Shown in pieces: positions 14,001 through 29,000 of a stretch of 64,000 bases of DNA (within the stretch, counting starts at the first letter, position 1; each line of letters begins with the position of its first letter). Location: assembly GCA_963513935.1 (NCBI GenBank), contig OY740768.1, positions 75,926,877 to 75,990,876 of the forward strand, read 5' to 3'. Under the pieces are notes generated by a model. That model was not told where the DNA came from. It did no database searches and was given only the letters and a program-made list of their open reading frames with translations. Source of the DNA: Aphrophora alni (Eukaryota > Arthropoda > Insecta > Hemiptera > Aphrophoridae). A program made the translations under genes and the position numbers.

Positions 14001-17000
14001 AGAATATTTCAAACTCCTATCATAAGACTTGAACTTCAAAAACTAAATCAAATTCATTATGACTATATATATATTTCAAATCAAATTTTAATCTTTTCAA
14101 TAAGCAAAATCATATTTCCTTATTCATCATTATTATTTTTTAAAACAGAATACTAAAGACAGACATGAAACTAATATAATATAATATAATATAATATAAT
14201 ATAATATAATATAATATAATAAAAAAGAATCAATCAAAGATATGTTGAAAACTATGGATAATTAACAATAATATTTCTTAACCTAATACATACATAATCA
14301 ATATCGTGCTTTTACCATACACGTAATCATGATGAAACAGATCACTTCGCTAATAAGAAGTCACTCATTTGCACTGTACATCGTCTCATTACTTTTTACG
14401 AACTCACAAAGTACGGCGTCCTGCTTTTGGAGGAAGCTCAATCTCACAAACCATTTTGAATCTTCTTTAGGTTTTCACTCACCTTTTTATGATTAAAAAT
14501 CACCAGTCCAAAACCTTCTAGCATTGTTTATCGAAAAAATGCATTGCATTCGCACAGAACACTTTATTTTTTTGGCTTATGTTGAGAACTAAGCCTAGTT
14601 TTCTACTTACAGCCACGTGGTCTCACAATATACACAGTTTTTATCGATTTTACTCCATATTTACATGAATCAACACTGTTGGTCGGTAGTACTAACGTTA
14701 GTCATCAATATAATCTACATTGCAAACATTGATCACTGCATAATTATACTTTTTCTGTCTATAAATTCACACTTGCCATTGCAGCGTCTATTTCCCACGA
14801 TACAACACTATAGAATGACCATGATTCCTCTCGCGTCTGCATTTCTCTACCTCAACTCACGTGATTTACACTCTGCTCAAACAAAATAGTTCTGACTACG
14901 GTAATCTACTTACATTCTAGCATTCTAATATGTCTTTCTAATTACCTTTCATTTTTTATTTCTTTTAAAAACTTGTCCTTTTTCAAGTTATTAGAGTTTA
15001 TTACACGAACTACTTTTATGGTCGGCGCACTGATCCGTATGGTCTAAGCACATTTCTACATTTTTTCTAATTATAACAATTCTTATCATTTTAGTTATTT
15101 CTAAACATATCTTACACTTTTCTAATTACTTTTTATCATTTATATCTCTTTAAATTTTGCTCTTACTAAAGTTATAAGAAATCATTTTGCGGACTATTTT
15201 CTCACTTTACTCCGCCGTCGTTATTACTTTTATGCACTGTACATAACTCTCTTCATTATTACCAACACGATTCTAACTAATAAAACTCAAAAATTCACAA
15301 TGTTACATATTGTTTACAACAACAAATGGTTAAGTATACAAAACAGATTTGATATAACATAGATAACAAAAAACCATGAATAATAGGCAGCATGTAGCTG
15401 TGATTGAGAAACTCTGCAGAATAAAAAGATCTAGAAAGTAGTAATGTTCTTAAACCTTATTTAATAGCTGAATTTGTTTTAATTTGTTACAGAGTTTGTT
15501 CATGATGATAACATAAGCATAGCTTGGCCGGTTTCCTTGCTTTTCAAGCCTGTCATAACCTCATTTGATGGTCATTTTCTTCTCTGGTGTTATGTCATTT
15601 GCATGTCTTTTAACATTAGCCATCTATATCCATGACTCACAATGACATCAAAAATGTATATAAATGACAAAGTTAAAATTGATAGCTCCATAAATACCTG
15701 CTTTTAATAATAAAGTTTTTGTTGTGGAAATTATTGTTTTCTTTCATTTGCCGATTGTTTATTTTCCACTAATATTGGTTGTTTAGTCTAGGAAAGTTAT
15801 TACAGAAATAGTTTTATTTTTATGAAGCGTAACTATTTCTATAAAATGTTAAGTGTTAGATAAAAAACTGATAAACATTTATTTTAGTTAGAAAAAATGT
15901 AATGTTATATTAATCTTGTACTAGATTATGGCAAAGAATTTGTAAATGTTATTTTTGATTATTTATTATGTTCTTTTTGTATAGCTGAGTGAAGAAGTAG
16001 ATGTGCCATCTAACACAGATGTTCAAGCTGGTTCATCTATGGACACAACTATTGAATCAAATTCTGAAAATTTACATAATTCTAATGATGCTATAGTTTA
16101 TGTTGAAGATCCTAATATTACAATTAGCAGAACCGACAGTTCAGGTATGTCAATGGTTTAAGTTATTACCAAAACCATATTTCAATGGCTTCTATTTTAT
16201 AATGATGTTACTCATAATTTTATAGTTACCTATTAAATTTCAAACTCGTATCTCGATCCATAAACAAAACTAACCCTTCACATAGGATCCTGAAACAGTC
16301 ATGAAAATTTGTTTTTTTGATATCAATAGACACAAGAACCATGCACTAGATTTAACAACACCATTAATAAGACACTAGATTTTTGTGTCCAAACTAATTA
16401 ATTTAACACGGCTGATAATTGACACAACGAAAACTTAATTTTATAAATCTAATAATTATAATTGTAAAGTTGACAACATCAAAAGTACAAGGTAAGCCTA
16501 TCTTTATAAAATTTATTATCTTGTGCATCGATCTCTAATTTTTATTAGTTTTACACTCTATTTTTCATCAATTGGTAAATAGGATTGCTTTGCCAAACAA
16601 CATGTATCCAGTAGCAGTTTAATATTACGCCAGTAGCACCTTTGCCATATTGAAATTTCTACCTAATGTTTCACTAATTAATATTAAAAAAAACTTACAG
16701 TATTCTTCTATGTTTATTGTAGCACAACAGCCGTTTCGGGACAAAGTCCCATCATCATGTGCTTGTCAAAAGTGAAATATTAATAAAACATACCACACAT
16801 AACACAGATCATATACAAAAACACTAGTACAGATTCAAATTTTAGATGTTGTTGCATTTGAGTAGACATTTTAACCTCTAACGGTATAAGTCTGTCAGTG
16901 AATTGACTATACACAGAATAAATGAGGCTGTATCTAAAACGTGAATATGAAATTAGCTTAAGGTAAAATTACAATTGCATTTTACAATTATTTGCATTTA

Positions 17001-20000
17001 CTAGTGCTTTTAGGAACATGTTGACAACCAATATGTTTTTTTTTTTGTATTTAGAGACTACACTGCAGAAGTATTGACAGAAAGCAGCCGAAGCCACCTT
17101 ACTGTGGTGTAGATTTATCTGGAGTCACCTTAATTTAGTTTCATTGGCAACAATGGTGACTTACCCCAGTCCCAAATGTGCTCAGTATTAGACCTCCTTT
17201 CTCCCAGATAATGATGGAAAGAACCCATCTTCCAAAGGTTGAAATGTATCCACAGTGCATCCTCGATGTCCTCGCCTTGTTTATTTGTAAGTTTGGGATC
17301 AGGATATAGGATGATAGCCATCTTGATATAAGTAATGTCCCAGTAAGTTGGTACTTCCTTCCCAGATGACTCCGAAGATTGAGGATTTATATCAGAGACT
17401 TGAGTCCCAACCCTAGCCCTTTTCGAGGATCCCTCTGCAGAATGTGGAGTAGCCACTTCTCCTCTACGATGCTTATCACACCCTCCCCCACCTCAGAATC
17501 CCCTCCAGAACTAGAGATGATTCTCGACTTTGATTTCCTCTTCTTTTTGTTATTGCCTCTCTGACATTGGGAGGGATTCCATTCTTCACCATTTGCTGAA
17601 GCCTTGATATCTTCTTTCTTTTTCTAGTGCTGAGATTAAGTCTTCTGACTTTTAGTTCACCGAGTTGCCTTGTAGCATCGGTTATTGAACCAGAGAAACC
17701 TGGTGTATCTGAACCTTTAAGGAATTCATCTTCTCCCCTTGTAGAAATACTTGATAGACTCAAATTGGAAGCTTCTTCTATGACCGATTCCAATTGAATG
17801 GTAGATGGTCCCGCAACCTCCACTGTTACAGTTTGATAGTTAATCGATATAGATCCCACGAAAAGCTAGGGAATTAAACTGTTCACCCAGGCAGAGCCCC
17901 GGATGTTCAGACAAGGGTATTTACTACCAGGAGCTCGCTTGACTCCTCTAGGCTCCGATTGCATCTCTGTTGGATAAAGCCCAGAGATCCTCACCCCATT
18001 AGGCATGGCTCACATGACATCATTAGGGTTCAGCTATACATAAAAATCAAACAAGAGGAAGAGAAGAAGAAAGAAGATTTTCGATAGGAAAGAGTAGAGA
18101 CAGGCAGACAGTATGTAGAGAAGTTATGCTGACTATAGAGAGAAAGGATCCCAGAACAAGAAGAAGAAGAGAGCTGGGATAGGCTGTTTGCGATTGGTAA
18201 TCCAATCAGGTGATGGGATTGCCAAAATCATGTTGTTATTTTTGAATGTCCTAAACCATTAATAATGTAGACAATGTGCTTGTTCAAGTCAAGAGAATGT
18301 AATTATTACAATTCACAAATCCTCTATGCTTGTAGCTTAAGGCATCTTGTAGCCCTCTCACAAACAATTATTTTGAATATCTCCTGAGACAAACTGAGAG
18401 TGATTTACAAGAAGAGTGTTGCAATCAAAGATGTAGAAAATCTAATGTTAAGATGGATGGTCTTCCGATCCTAGGCCTATCGTCAACACAATTCGTTTCA
18501 TGAAACTTTTCCACTAAATCATATACTGTTGCTCTAACATTGGGGAATCTTTCTTGAAAAATTTCAATGAAATGTTTACAAGACTTCGTGGATAAATAGG
18601 GTTCCAAGACAACAAACCTCTGGTCTTGTGTAAGTCATGGCGAACTGTGGGGTTTTTGTTCCCCCTTGCTGCTCGTGGTGTATGCTTTTCGGCGCTATAA
18701 TGTGCATACGCGATTAAATGAAGGTCAAACTAGTTCAGCCAAAGCTAAATATTGTTTAGTGTTGTTAGCATACATAATTTTAAAAATAGTGTTTGGGCAC
18801 TTTTGAATTACTCTTTATAAGAATGTAAAATAATCAATAGGCACTGACGTAAAACTTCAAGTATCTCAACACTGGCACCACCGATATCTATCAAATTATG
18901 GTAAAATGTGAAATTTTATTAACTCAAATCAGTGTTCCAAGACAAAAGTTAATAAATTATTCTTTATGAGTACTAGAAAATACTGAAATGAACCCAAATT
19001 CTCCAATTAATTGCTTCAATTGTTTTCTTTTCCTTGTTGACGGACTCCTTCAATCTTCATCTGGAGAGTTAAAAATTAATGTTTTAATAATTTTAATATT
19101 ACAAACTATTTATTTTAAAACACTCATCTGTATAGCTTTTGTCTGACAACTTATCCCCAACTTTACTAATAAAATGTAAATTATTTTTAACTATTCATTT
19201 ATAAAAAATATTAAACACTAACTAATATTATTACGCTACATAATGTAAAAGATAATCCAGTATTATAATTAGTTAATTTATTTGAAAGTTATAAAACTGT
19301 TCAGGTCATTATGCAACAGAATATTACAAGGTACAAGTATTTATAGTTTATCAGGCAACAACATCTACTTGGACTTCATTATAATTTTAAACAATAGAAT
19401 ATATATTTTTAGAATATATTAATAGTTAAAATCAATGTATTATTACAAGAGAGTATTAAGTTTGATATATTATGCTAGTAAAGAAAATGTACAATGACCG
19501 TTCAGTGGATCTTGAGGGGCATAAATCTGGAATAGGATATTTAGTTAAACAATGGGTGAAAGGTGTTCCAGTTTTTAGTATGTATGCAGAGCTATTAATG
19601 ATTTAACTGATGACGAACATATCCATTCCCATGCAAGCAATGGTGACACCTGAGCTAAGTGACTATTCATTCTAAATCTGTAAGATGAGTCTTTTGAAAC
19701 TAGAAAAAAGAACAAATACAGTGTTCCAGAAACTACATTGCAGAGTGGAAAGAAAGAAAGAAGCAGGTATAATTGCTGTATTGGAAAATGTTATCCATTT
19801 TAGTACTTCAGTACTCCTTGTCCTAGTGTAAGAAGTGGTTAGTTGAAGTTGTTTTTAGAGGAAAAGAGGGAACAATGGAGGTTGGTAGTTGGCAAACAGA
19901 GAAAGACATCTATATTAGTTTAAATCAAATCCATGCATATAGATGTAGCACAAGTAACAACTATTTTAGTGACTACTATAGTTATGATGCAATATCTTAA

Positions 20001-23000
20001 CTGTTTTAACATGATAAATCCATCTGCCAATTATCCAAAAGAGAAGAGGAATCTATAGTAGACATTCTTTTCTCTAAACCCTGCAGGTAACTCTGAGAAG
20101 TCTGGTGGTTGATGATATAGAAACAGGAAGTATACTGGTCAACAAGCAGTTATAGTGTCTTGCAGCAACAGGATAAATGAACATCAGTAATTGGCCTTGT
20201 CTAATACAGGACACCTATACTTAGAAATAAATAAGAAAATATATTGATTATGGTTTGAGATATTTCCAAATGAACTAAATAGGAGATATACTTAAAAGAA
20301 AAGGCCAAAGGGAAAACCCTTAAACAAGTTTATATCATTTTGAGTTTAATAAACACATCTGAGCCAGTGACTAGAATAGTGTGTGTTGTTTTGTCAAAAT
20401 TGATTCAGTATTTTGTGTGAAAAATGAACTACTTTTATTTAAAAGCATAATCCTGAAATTTCATAACAATCTGAGACCATGGTTTTTTAAATATATTTTT
20501 AACGATTAATTTTTGTTTGATATTAGTTAATATGGATGTAGTAAAATTGTTATTTGAAAGAGGAAACAAACGTGTGTTACAGGTCAACAGCAGTCTCGGC
20601 GAGGTTATCAACAAGTCGACTCATTACCACCGACTCCAACTGTTGATGCATATGATAATGATGACAATAAATATAAACGCAAATCTGCCATGTACTGGTT
20701 TTATCGTTGGATGAAGTAAGTTTATATAAGTATTAGTCATTGGGTTATGTTATCATTACAATTTACTTTGAACATAATTAAGTTTGAAGTAATTCAAAAA
20801 GTCGGTTAAGAAAATGAAGCTACTTTAAAGAGAATAATTATATGAACTTGAAGAGTTCTTACTTTATTTATTTAATTGATGAAAATTGAATTTAACAGTA
20901 GTTATTTAATAATTATTGGGCGCCAGACCTAATGGTCATTATTTATCAAAAAAAAATAAATTTATTAAGTTTATTATCTCTGGGGTCGAAAGTTCTTGTA
21001 AAAGTGTACTCCACAGTGAAATTTGGTAGTATTGAAAACACTTTGGCTGAAATATTAACATAAAGATTTATTAAACATAAAATATCAGTACATAGACATC
21101 ATTATTGAAATATATCATGTAAATAACTAATATTATACATCCTATGATCAAATATTTTATTACCTTTTAAGAAGGTTTTAAATTTAAATAAAAAAATCTT
21201 GAATTTACTTTAAGTTTTAAGTTGCAACTTCAGAAAATTACTTAGTGAAACTAACAGTTTAGTATTATCTGCATTTCTTCATATTGAATTTACTTTATCT
21301 GTCTAAATTATTGAATTCATTAGACATCTTTGATTTTAAAACAATAATATAATGATTTAAAAAATTATCAAAATTATAAAATCTTACGCTAATACATAGA
21401 ACAAATAGTTATCTTAAATGGTTTAACAATACTTGATTTTTTAGTGTTCTTTAACATCGGTTTCCAGTCCTTGGTTGAAAATTCATCCAGTCATGCTGAT
21501 TGCTGAGATGTCGGCTTTTGTAATGGTACTCCGCCATTATTCGCACATGGTGAGAGATTTGCTGACATTATTTCGGTCACACACGTCGAGAATTCCTTTT
21601 TAAACGTCTTTTGGCACAAAGTACATTGTTCTACATCTAAATAAAAAGTTATGTCTGTCTCTAAAATTCATTGTCTACAGCCACGTGCAAGTATTGCATC
21701 ACTTTACTCAAGAATACGTTTCTCGGTCTTTTTGTTAGAAAAAGTTTATTCACGAGCAATTACCGCTCACTAATACTTGTCTATGATGACGAACTTTTAG
21801 ATTAAAACAGTTTTTTATACTTTTGCACTACATTCTGTTAAGTCTCTCTACCCACCAAACACATCTAATCACTCCAACTGCTGGACTTCGACTGCCTGTT
21901 GCTAACTGGATTATTTCCCTCTCGAAAGCGTCTTTTCCGCTTTGCTGTTACAAAGACTTCACATACCCCTATTTTTCTCACAAACTAATAAACACTTCTA
22001 AATAAGATACTAATATTAAATGATACTAAGATTAAACATGACTATTTATTTTCTTGTTTTGAAAATCCATTCTGTTCTTATAAATGAATTTACTGAAGAC
22101 TGAATATTGTTTCAACAGCTTCCCCCCCCCCCATATGTACTTTACCGCGTACTTTTAAACATATAATAGGCTTTAATTTTTTACATTATTACAAGTTGTT
22201 TGATTTTTTAGTGATTATTTGAATTTTTGATTTATTTATAAGGGTTTTAACCCTCAAGACGCTCTTTGACTCAGGTGAGTCGTAAACATGCATTCCTAAA
22301 ATTCTCTTTGACTCCTCTGAGTCATAAACATCACTTTTTTCAATTCAACATTTCGCCCACTAAATCGTCCTATCGGAATTTTTGAAGTACTGTTGTAAAG
22401 ACATTGTTTTAAATTTTTATATTCATATAACCAAAAGTCCATAAAATGTTATGAATAATATGTAATAAATCAGTAAAATTAGTGTTATTTCACTAATTTA
22501 CTGATAGTGAAATTAGTGACATTAGTTGCTGTCAAAAATAAAATTAATATTCTTTGTCTAATTTTCACAATATATTTTTTATTTTATGATCTGTGCTTTT
22601 AAAATTATCATAAGTCTTATAGTTAACTCATGTGAGTTGTAAACATTACTTTTTTTCAATTCAACATTCTTCTACTAAAAATTGTCCTATCACAATAATT
22701 TAGGTACCATTGTAAAACTAATGTTTCACATTTTCATACTCATATAAACAAAAGTCCATGAAATGTAAGAAAAATATCTAATCAATCGATGTAGATGGTG
22801 TCTTTTGTCTCACAATATAAAACAAAATTATATCATAGCTTATATATTTTTCACAAGTCCAAATTTCTGACCAACTAATCCACAGTGTCATTATTTCATG
22901 GTATTTTTCTTCCTCTTTCGATCTGTGACTTCCAAATTATTGTAGCTCTCATAGTTATTGAGATATAAAAATTATGTGAAATGACCAAGATCAACCACGT

Positions 23001-26000
23001 GCGTTTTTTTCTTTACGACACACTGGCGAATTGTCAAATATCCATTAGTAATATTTCGATTTTTTAAAATGATCTTTATATCAAGGGAAAGAAGATCTTC
23101 AGATCTTTCAATTGTTTCATAGCATTTCCCTGTGGAACTAATATTTTGTTTAGACTGTTCATGAAAAGTCGTCATTTCAAAAGTGTTGAGGTGACCTTCG
23201 TTTTTCACTCATTGCACCATTTTTATTGCAGTAGCTTAAGGGTGTAGTTTGTTGTGTATGACATTATTGTTTCCAGAATTTATTACTTTGTAATTTATTG
23301 TGAATTATTTATTGTGTTTTTTTATATATGTTAATACAGATTTATCTTCACAACTATTGTAAGTGTTTGAATAGACTAAACAAACTTTTCTGCTATTTTA
23401 TACAAGTTTGTTGGTGAGTTTTTAGTTAAAATTTTTGTGATGTGAAGACAACTTTTCTCATTTTTTATTACCTGACTCTAAAATGTATCATTGTAGAAAA
23501 TTTATAAATTCACAGTCCAATTTTACGTAGATTTCTCTAAGAATGCATAAAATAAATATTTTGGTGAATTTTTCAAAATAAGCCTAACTTTTAGCTATTT
23601 TTTAAAGATTTTGTTATGGATAGGAGACTTTCTTGGAAAGTGGTCCTTGGTATTATCTAGAAGTACTCAAATAGGAAAATACACAATAAAATATAAAAGT
23701 TCTGAAATATTACTTAAATACTGTTCACTTTTTCAATCAGTATAGAGTGTAAAAAGAAGACTATACTCTTTTTAGCTATTTTATACTTTTTTCATAAAAA
23801 TTTAATTTTTCTAATGAAAGTGTTCTAAATTGATATATATTTTTACATACTTTTGTTTACAGTTGCACTACAAAACGTTTGTATATCTTGAAAATAATTA
23901 AAAAATTTGATGTATGTTGTATATATATGTTTTTTGTGGTGTTTGGCTTTGTTTACTCTACGATTTTTGTGTGACCGTCTCCACTTCTTTTGACCAGCTG
24001 GAAGCTCCGGCTGGCTGGAGACCGCGTACACTTTAGCCGAATCTTGTCAGGATGGGCCAAGGAGTCGGGTTATGACGCTAATGAACGCACGCAACGCAAG
24101 TAAATTAAATGTTCTCTTTTATTTTAGCGCCGAATTAGAAGATTACAGAAATAATTATGATTTATAAAAAAGACATAACGGCTAGATAAAACCTTAATAG
24201 TGGCCGAAAATGGACTGACCTCGTCCCGTAGCGGTCTGCCGTTCAACTTCCTTCTCTCGGCTCTCGGAACAGATTCTCTCTCGGCTCGCTGGTTCAAGCC
24301 CTCTACTCCTCGTCTCTCCCCCCCTCTACGTAATCTTGCACTGCTCAACAACATCGCAAGTGCCAATTCATATTTTATTATTTAGAATCCCTTCTCATTA
24401 CATCCTAATTTATACTTAATATGGTTTTTATTTGGTGGGCTCCTTGGCTGGGCCACATCACCCCCCTCCATACAATTTGAGCCGCACCACTCGGCTCGTT
24501 GTAAAGTGGTGGCTAATGTGACACTCCACTCATAAGCAAAAATAATTTTTTTTTAAATCGCCAAAAGAATATACCACAAAATTACTTTAAATTTTGAAAG
24601 GAGGGAAAAAATTCGAACGTGAGGTCAATTCATTGCTGCCAAATGCCTTCAAAGTCCCCATGCGCCTCAATAAAAATTTTGAAATCAGTTAGTAATCTGC
24701 AAATAGATGAAGACAATACAGCCTCCTAGCGATTATTAACCTTCTTATTGTAAAAAGTGATTAATTTAAAACGAAATGAGTGTCCATTTAGGCATCTTTT
24801 AAATTTTGACAATGTATTTACCCCCCTTGAATCTAAAAGCGAAAACCAAATTTTTTGTTGTGCTTGTTTCCACCTTGGGTGCGCATCCGCGGTCTAAGGA
24901 GAGAAGTGTTCTTCTGTTACTTTTTTTTCTGATTGCTTACTCACAATCATAAAAATTCTAATAATTTATTCAAAATTTATATCTGCTATAGGATTAAAAA
25001 TCACCATGGCTTCATTGTGGGGATGCTCGGTTTCTGCATGGGCAATTTTACAGCACTCTGCTGTTACTGTATCTGTTTAAATTGATGTACACCCTTTGGG
25101 TCTCTTCCGTGCCTTGTCCCTTTGGACAAGGCTCTAGGCCTTCATAACAAATTGTTGCTGGCATGATGGTGACATCTTTACATCTTACCCCAACTACAGA
25201 CCCGCCCCGAAATCTACCATGGTGTTATCCTAAGAAAAAAAATTCTTTTAATATTAATGGTATCTTAATTATAACAGAAACACACTTCCTCATGTGACCC
25301 TAGATGCGTTTACAACATTTTGGTTGCGAATATAGAAATACAGATTTATAATAACATGCTTTCCCCTTTCTTTCATCTTATATTTTTACAAAATTCAAAT
25401 GCTTTTTCAAACTTCAGAACTCCCTATTTTTCCATTAACACCAAAAACCTTCATTTATTACTTGAAATTTAAAAATCCATTTTTAGTAATAATAACATTT
25501 TAACCTAGCAATTACACAAATTTTTGTTAAAACATCGCTGACCACTACACTCTTCATTTGTTTCAAATTTATTAAAATTATTATTTTCTTAATAATCAAA
25601 TCTCACAAAGGTAATCTCACATCTTTTCTTTTAAACTTTTTATTTTTAGTACAAAATTATTTCAAGATTATAATTATTACATTTTAAATTGATCTACATA
25701 AGTTCAACTGTATTTGTAGCCTATAATCTATTTTATTAATTGTTCTCTCTCCCTTACTTTTAGCTGACTGTGAAATATCTTGCATATCGTTGAATGTTGT
25801 CAGCAAGGTCATTCTTGCTGTGATATGGACTTGTTCTCTGACATACAATGTAAAATCTGTTTATTTAATTGTCTATGAAAATCAACATGTTGTTGTTGTT
25901 TCATTTCTTGTGTCCTGGTTTGTTATTTTGGTCATCCTGGTTTGTTATTTTGGTTAACTTTATCATTTGTAAGTGTGAATGTAGATACTCTAAATTTGCC

Positions 26001-29000
26001 TGTTATGGTACTTGTAATCCTAATTCTTCCCAAATTTTAGTCGCTTCGGTTTTATTTAAATTTTTTATTTCTGCTAGGGTGAGATTCAATGATTCAATTA
26101 AATTCAGTACAGGATGTCCTGATTTTGGTTAAATTGCTAAGAAAAGTGCACCAGGATAGAATAACATTTATGCCCTGTAATGCAGGCATAAAATAAACTT
26201 AGTAGTTATAGGAAAATCGAAAAAGCCTCGCGGATTCAAAAATGTTAACCTACCGGCCACTTATAAATATCAATCACGAACTTGGGTAACAAAAGAAGTT
26301 TTTTTAGTATGATTTCATGAAAATTTTGTACCATCTGTTAAAAATTACTTAAAGACACAAAATCATCCACTAAAGGCTCTCCTCCTTTTGGATAAAGCAC
26401 CCAGACTGTAAAAATGAAGATCAGTAATGGTTTAATAAAAGCAATGCTTATACCTCCAAACCCCTGCAGGGAGTGCACATTAGCTGCACCTAATAAGAGG
26501 GGGTTGGCATCCCTCATGGTCCCCAGTCAAATATTCACAACTCATAAACTATCATCTACATAGATATACATAGTTCACCTATATACAGTATCTTACATTC
26601 ACCTTTATGGGTTCTCATCGCAGGGGGTGAGACTTTCTTGGATTCCACATCTATCTGATCTGCAAACACAGTGCAATAAAATACTTGACATGTTATGTGT
26701 TCTCAACAGTTCTCTGTGGGGAGCCAATAGGACTTGTATGCTACGTTTTTACCATGCTGTTGTTCGATCGCGGATTGATAATGGCTCTATAGTCTACTCA
26801 TCCATAAGACCATCAACCATTAAGAAACTTGATTCAATACATAAAACTCTGTATTGTTTCTGGAACATTTCTTTCAAGTCCAGTTTCTAGCTTATTTGTT
26901 GAGACTAGTGAACCATCTCTTACTCGACGAAGAGAACAACTACAAATATCATATATCTGTAGTGTGCGCTCCTAACTGTATCATCTGGGTTACGACGTTG
27001 TTTTTAATAACCCTTTAGCCGACAGATATGAATGTCGTCAGATTAGTACTGCTCCATTTGGTATTAGAACACTTAGAATCCTTGGCGATTTTTGCCTTGT
27101 ACTTTCTCCAATTAATGTGTATACCATGTTTGATTACTCCATGGCTCATACAAATGCCAGCTTTTGATTTTTCACTGTCCAGTTTCATCAAGCACAACAC
27201 TCCTGATGTAGTATATCGTCAGGGGTTTCACTGTATACTTGGTGAATACCCATCTAGTGAAATTATTTTCACAGATGGTTCTAAACTGGACAATAAAGTC
27301 AGTTGTGCATATTACTCATCAGGGCCGACGTATATGTATGGATTACCCTCAGCTTATAGTGTATTTTCTGCCAAACTCTTTGCTATTTTGAAAGGCCTGA
27401 ATACCGTTCCATCTGGTTTCTGTCACCATCTTTTGTGTTCCGATTCCAAAAGTGCTTTACAAGCTATCTAAGATATATATTCTAATAATCTCTTACTTGA
27501 CGATATTCTGTGTTCCATACACAGATTTCAGCTACAGGACGTCGGAGTATCATTTTGCTGGGTACCTGGGCATTGTGGAATTTCAGGAAACACAAAAGCG
27601 GACGAAGCGGCAAAGGAAGTTACAAGTCAGATACCACTCACACAGTATCTGACTTAGTATCGTCTGTGAAAATCATTTTACATAGGGAATGGGAAGAAGA
27701 GTGGACAAAAACAGATTTCAATAAGCTGAGGGAAATAAAAGACACTGTTCATCCGTGGAATACATCCATATGTGCCAGTCATCGAGAGGAAATGGTGATT
27801 ACCTGTGTTCATATCAGTCATTCAATGATTACTCATGGATTTTTGACAGAAAAGTTATCATAGAAAAGAACATGTTATCAATTTTTAATAAATAACCAAT
27901 TAAAATTAAAATGTATAATCACATAATTACAGTAGAGTTTCACAAACTCGGCACTCGATAACCCGGCAGTCCGGATTACTTGGCGACCCCGACGGGAAAA
28001 AATATATATTTCTAAAAACAGCGATGTTCATAAAAGTTCGGCAGATCCCAAAGCGGGCATTAACTTCGATCGCTCGAATCGTTGATGGTACTTTTAACAC
28101 ATTTAACCGCGTCTCAATTGAAACCAACACACGCTTCTGGTTTCGTAACTCGCTCATTTTTATTTACTGTATATACTGTGCGTACCTGTCAAAGAAAACT
28201 GAAAAGAAACGTTATATTTTCCATAATGTATACTAAATTGATTCGTGGAAAAAAAGCGGCCCATCAAACGTTTTTGCAGGTGTATGTCTGCTATCGAAGG
28301 GTGCCAATTGCCACTACTCTTATGTAATGTTTTGGTCTTGTAGTGAATACAACTGATGCAGATCTCAAGGGAGTTAAAGAAAATGGTCAACTTCACTATA
28401 AACTGAGTTATTTTCTGTTGTTTCAAGGACAACTCAAGGCCTAATCCTTGTTCAAAATGGAATTTTCTGAACAGGTTTACACCCACCCTTATCTGCTAGT
28501 TCTTGGATGGTATCATGATTATTCAGCATAACAAAAATCTACACTTGATCAATCACCTCGTTATTTCGACTTGTTAAGGGCCTACTGATATGTGAATAGT
28601 TCTCTATGCAACTGATACACTCTATGGGCAGGGAATAAAAAAATTCATGCATGTGCATAAAAGTATCCTCCACCTTCTCACGTATGTTACCTCACATGTT
28701 TCATTTGTTTCCACAGGAAAAATTGTCATTAATATTTGCATTAGACTGTTATATACTGTATAGTTTATAATTAGTTCATAACTCCTTGTTCTGTTGGTAA
28801 TATTTTTCTTTTCTTTTTCCAGATCTATTGGAATTGGACGTCGGCATAGTACAGGTCATTTTTATCAGCGTTATTGTATGGCTGCTGTTTTGTTAATTAT
28901 TGTTCTATTCACTCTTGTTGTCGTTTTTTCAAAATTAGGACGTATAGCAACTGCAGATGATCCTAGTTTTGATGAACATTATAATCCACATGTTAAAGTA

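Noticed and set aside
22125..22136. Run of about ten C residues at the edge of LTR copy B
   Set aside because: A G-run on the - strand near an LTR start could be a polypurine tract, but it lies inside the LTR, at the place where the other copies have ctccccccttttg. It is ordinary U3 sequence.
27028..27471. 147-codon open frame as a host gene
   Set aside because: It carries the TDGS and SDSKSAL motifs of RNase H and sits in line with RT thumb motifs, so it is the LINE ORF2 and not a separate gene.
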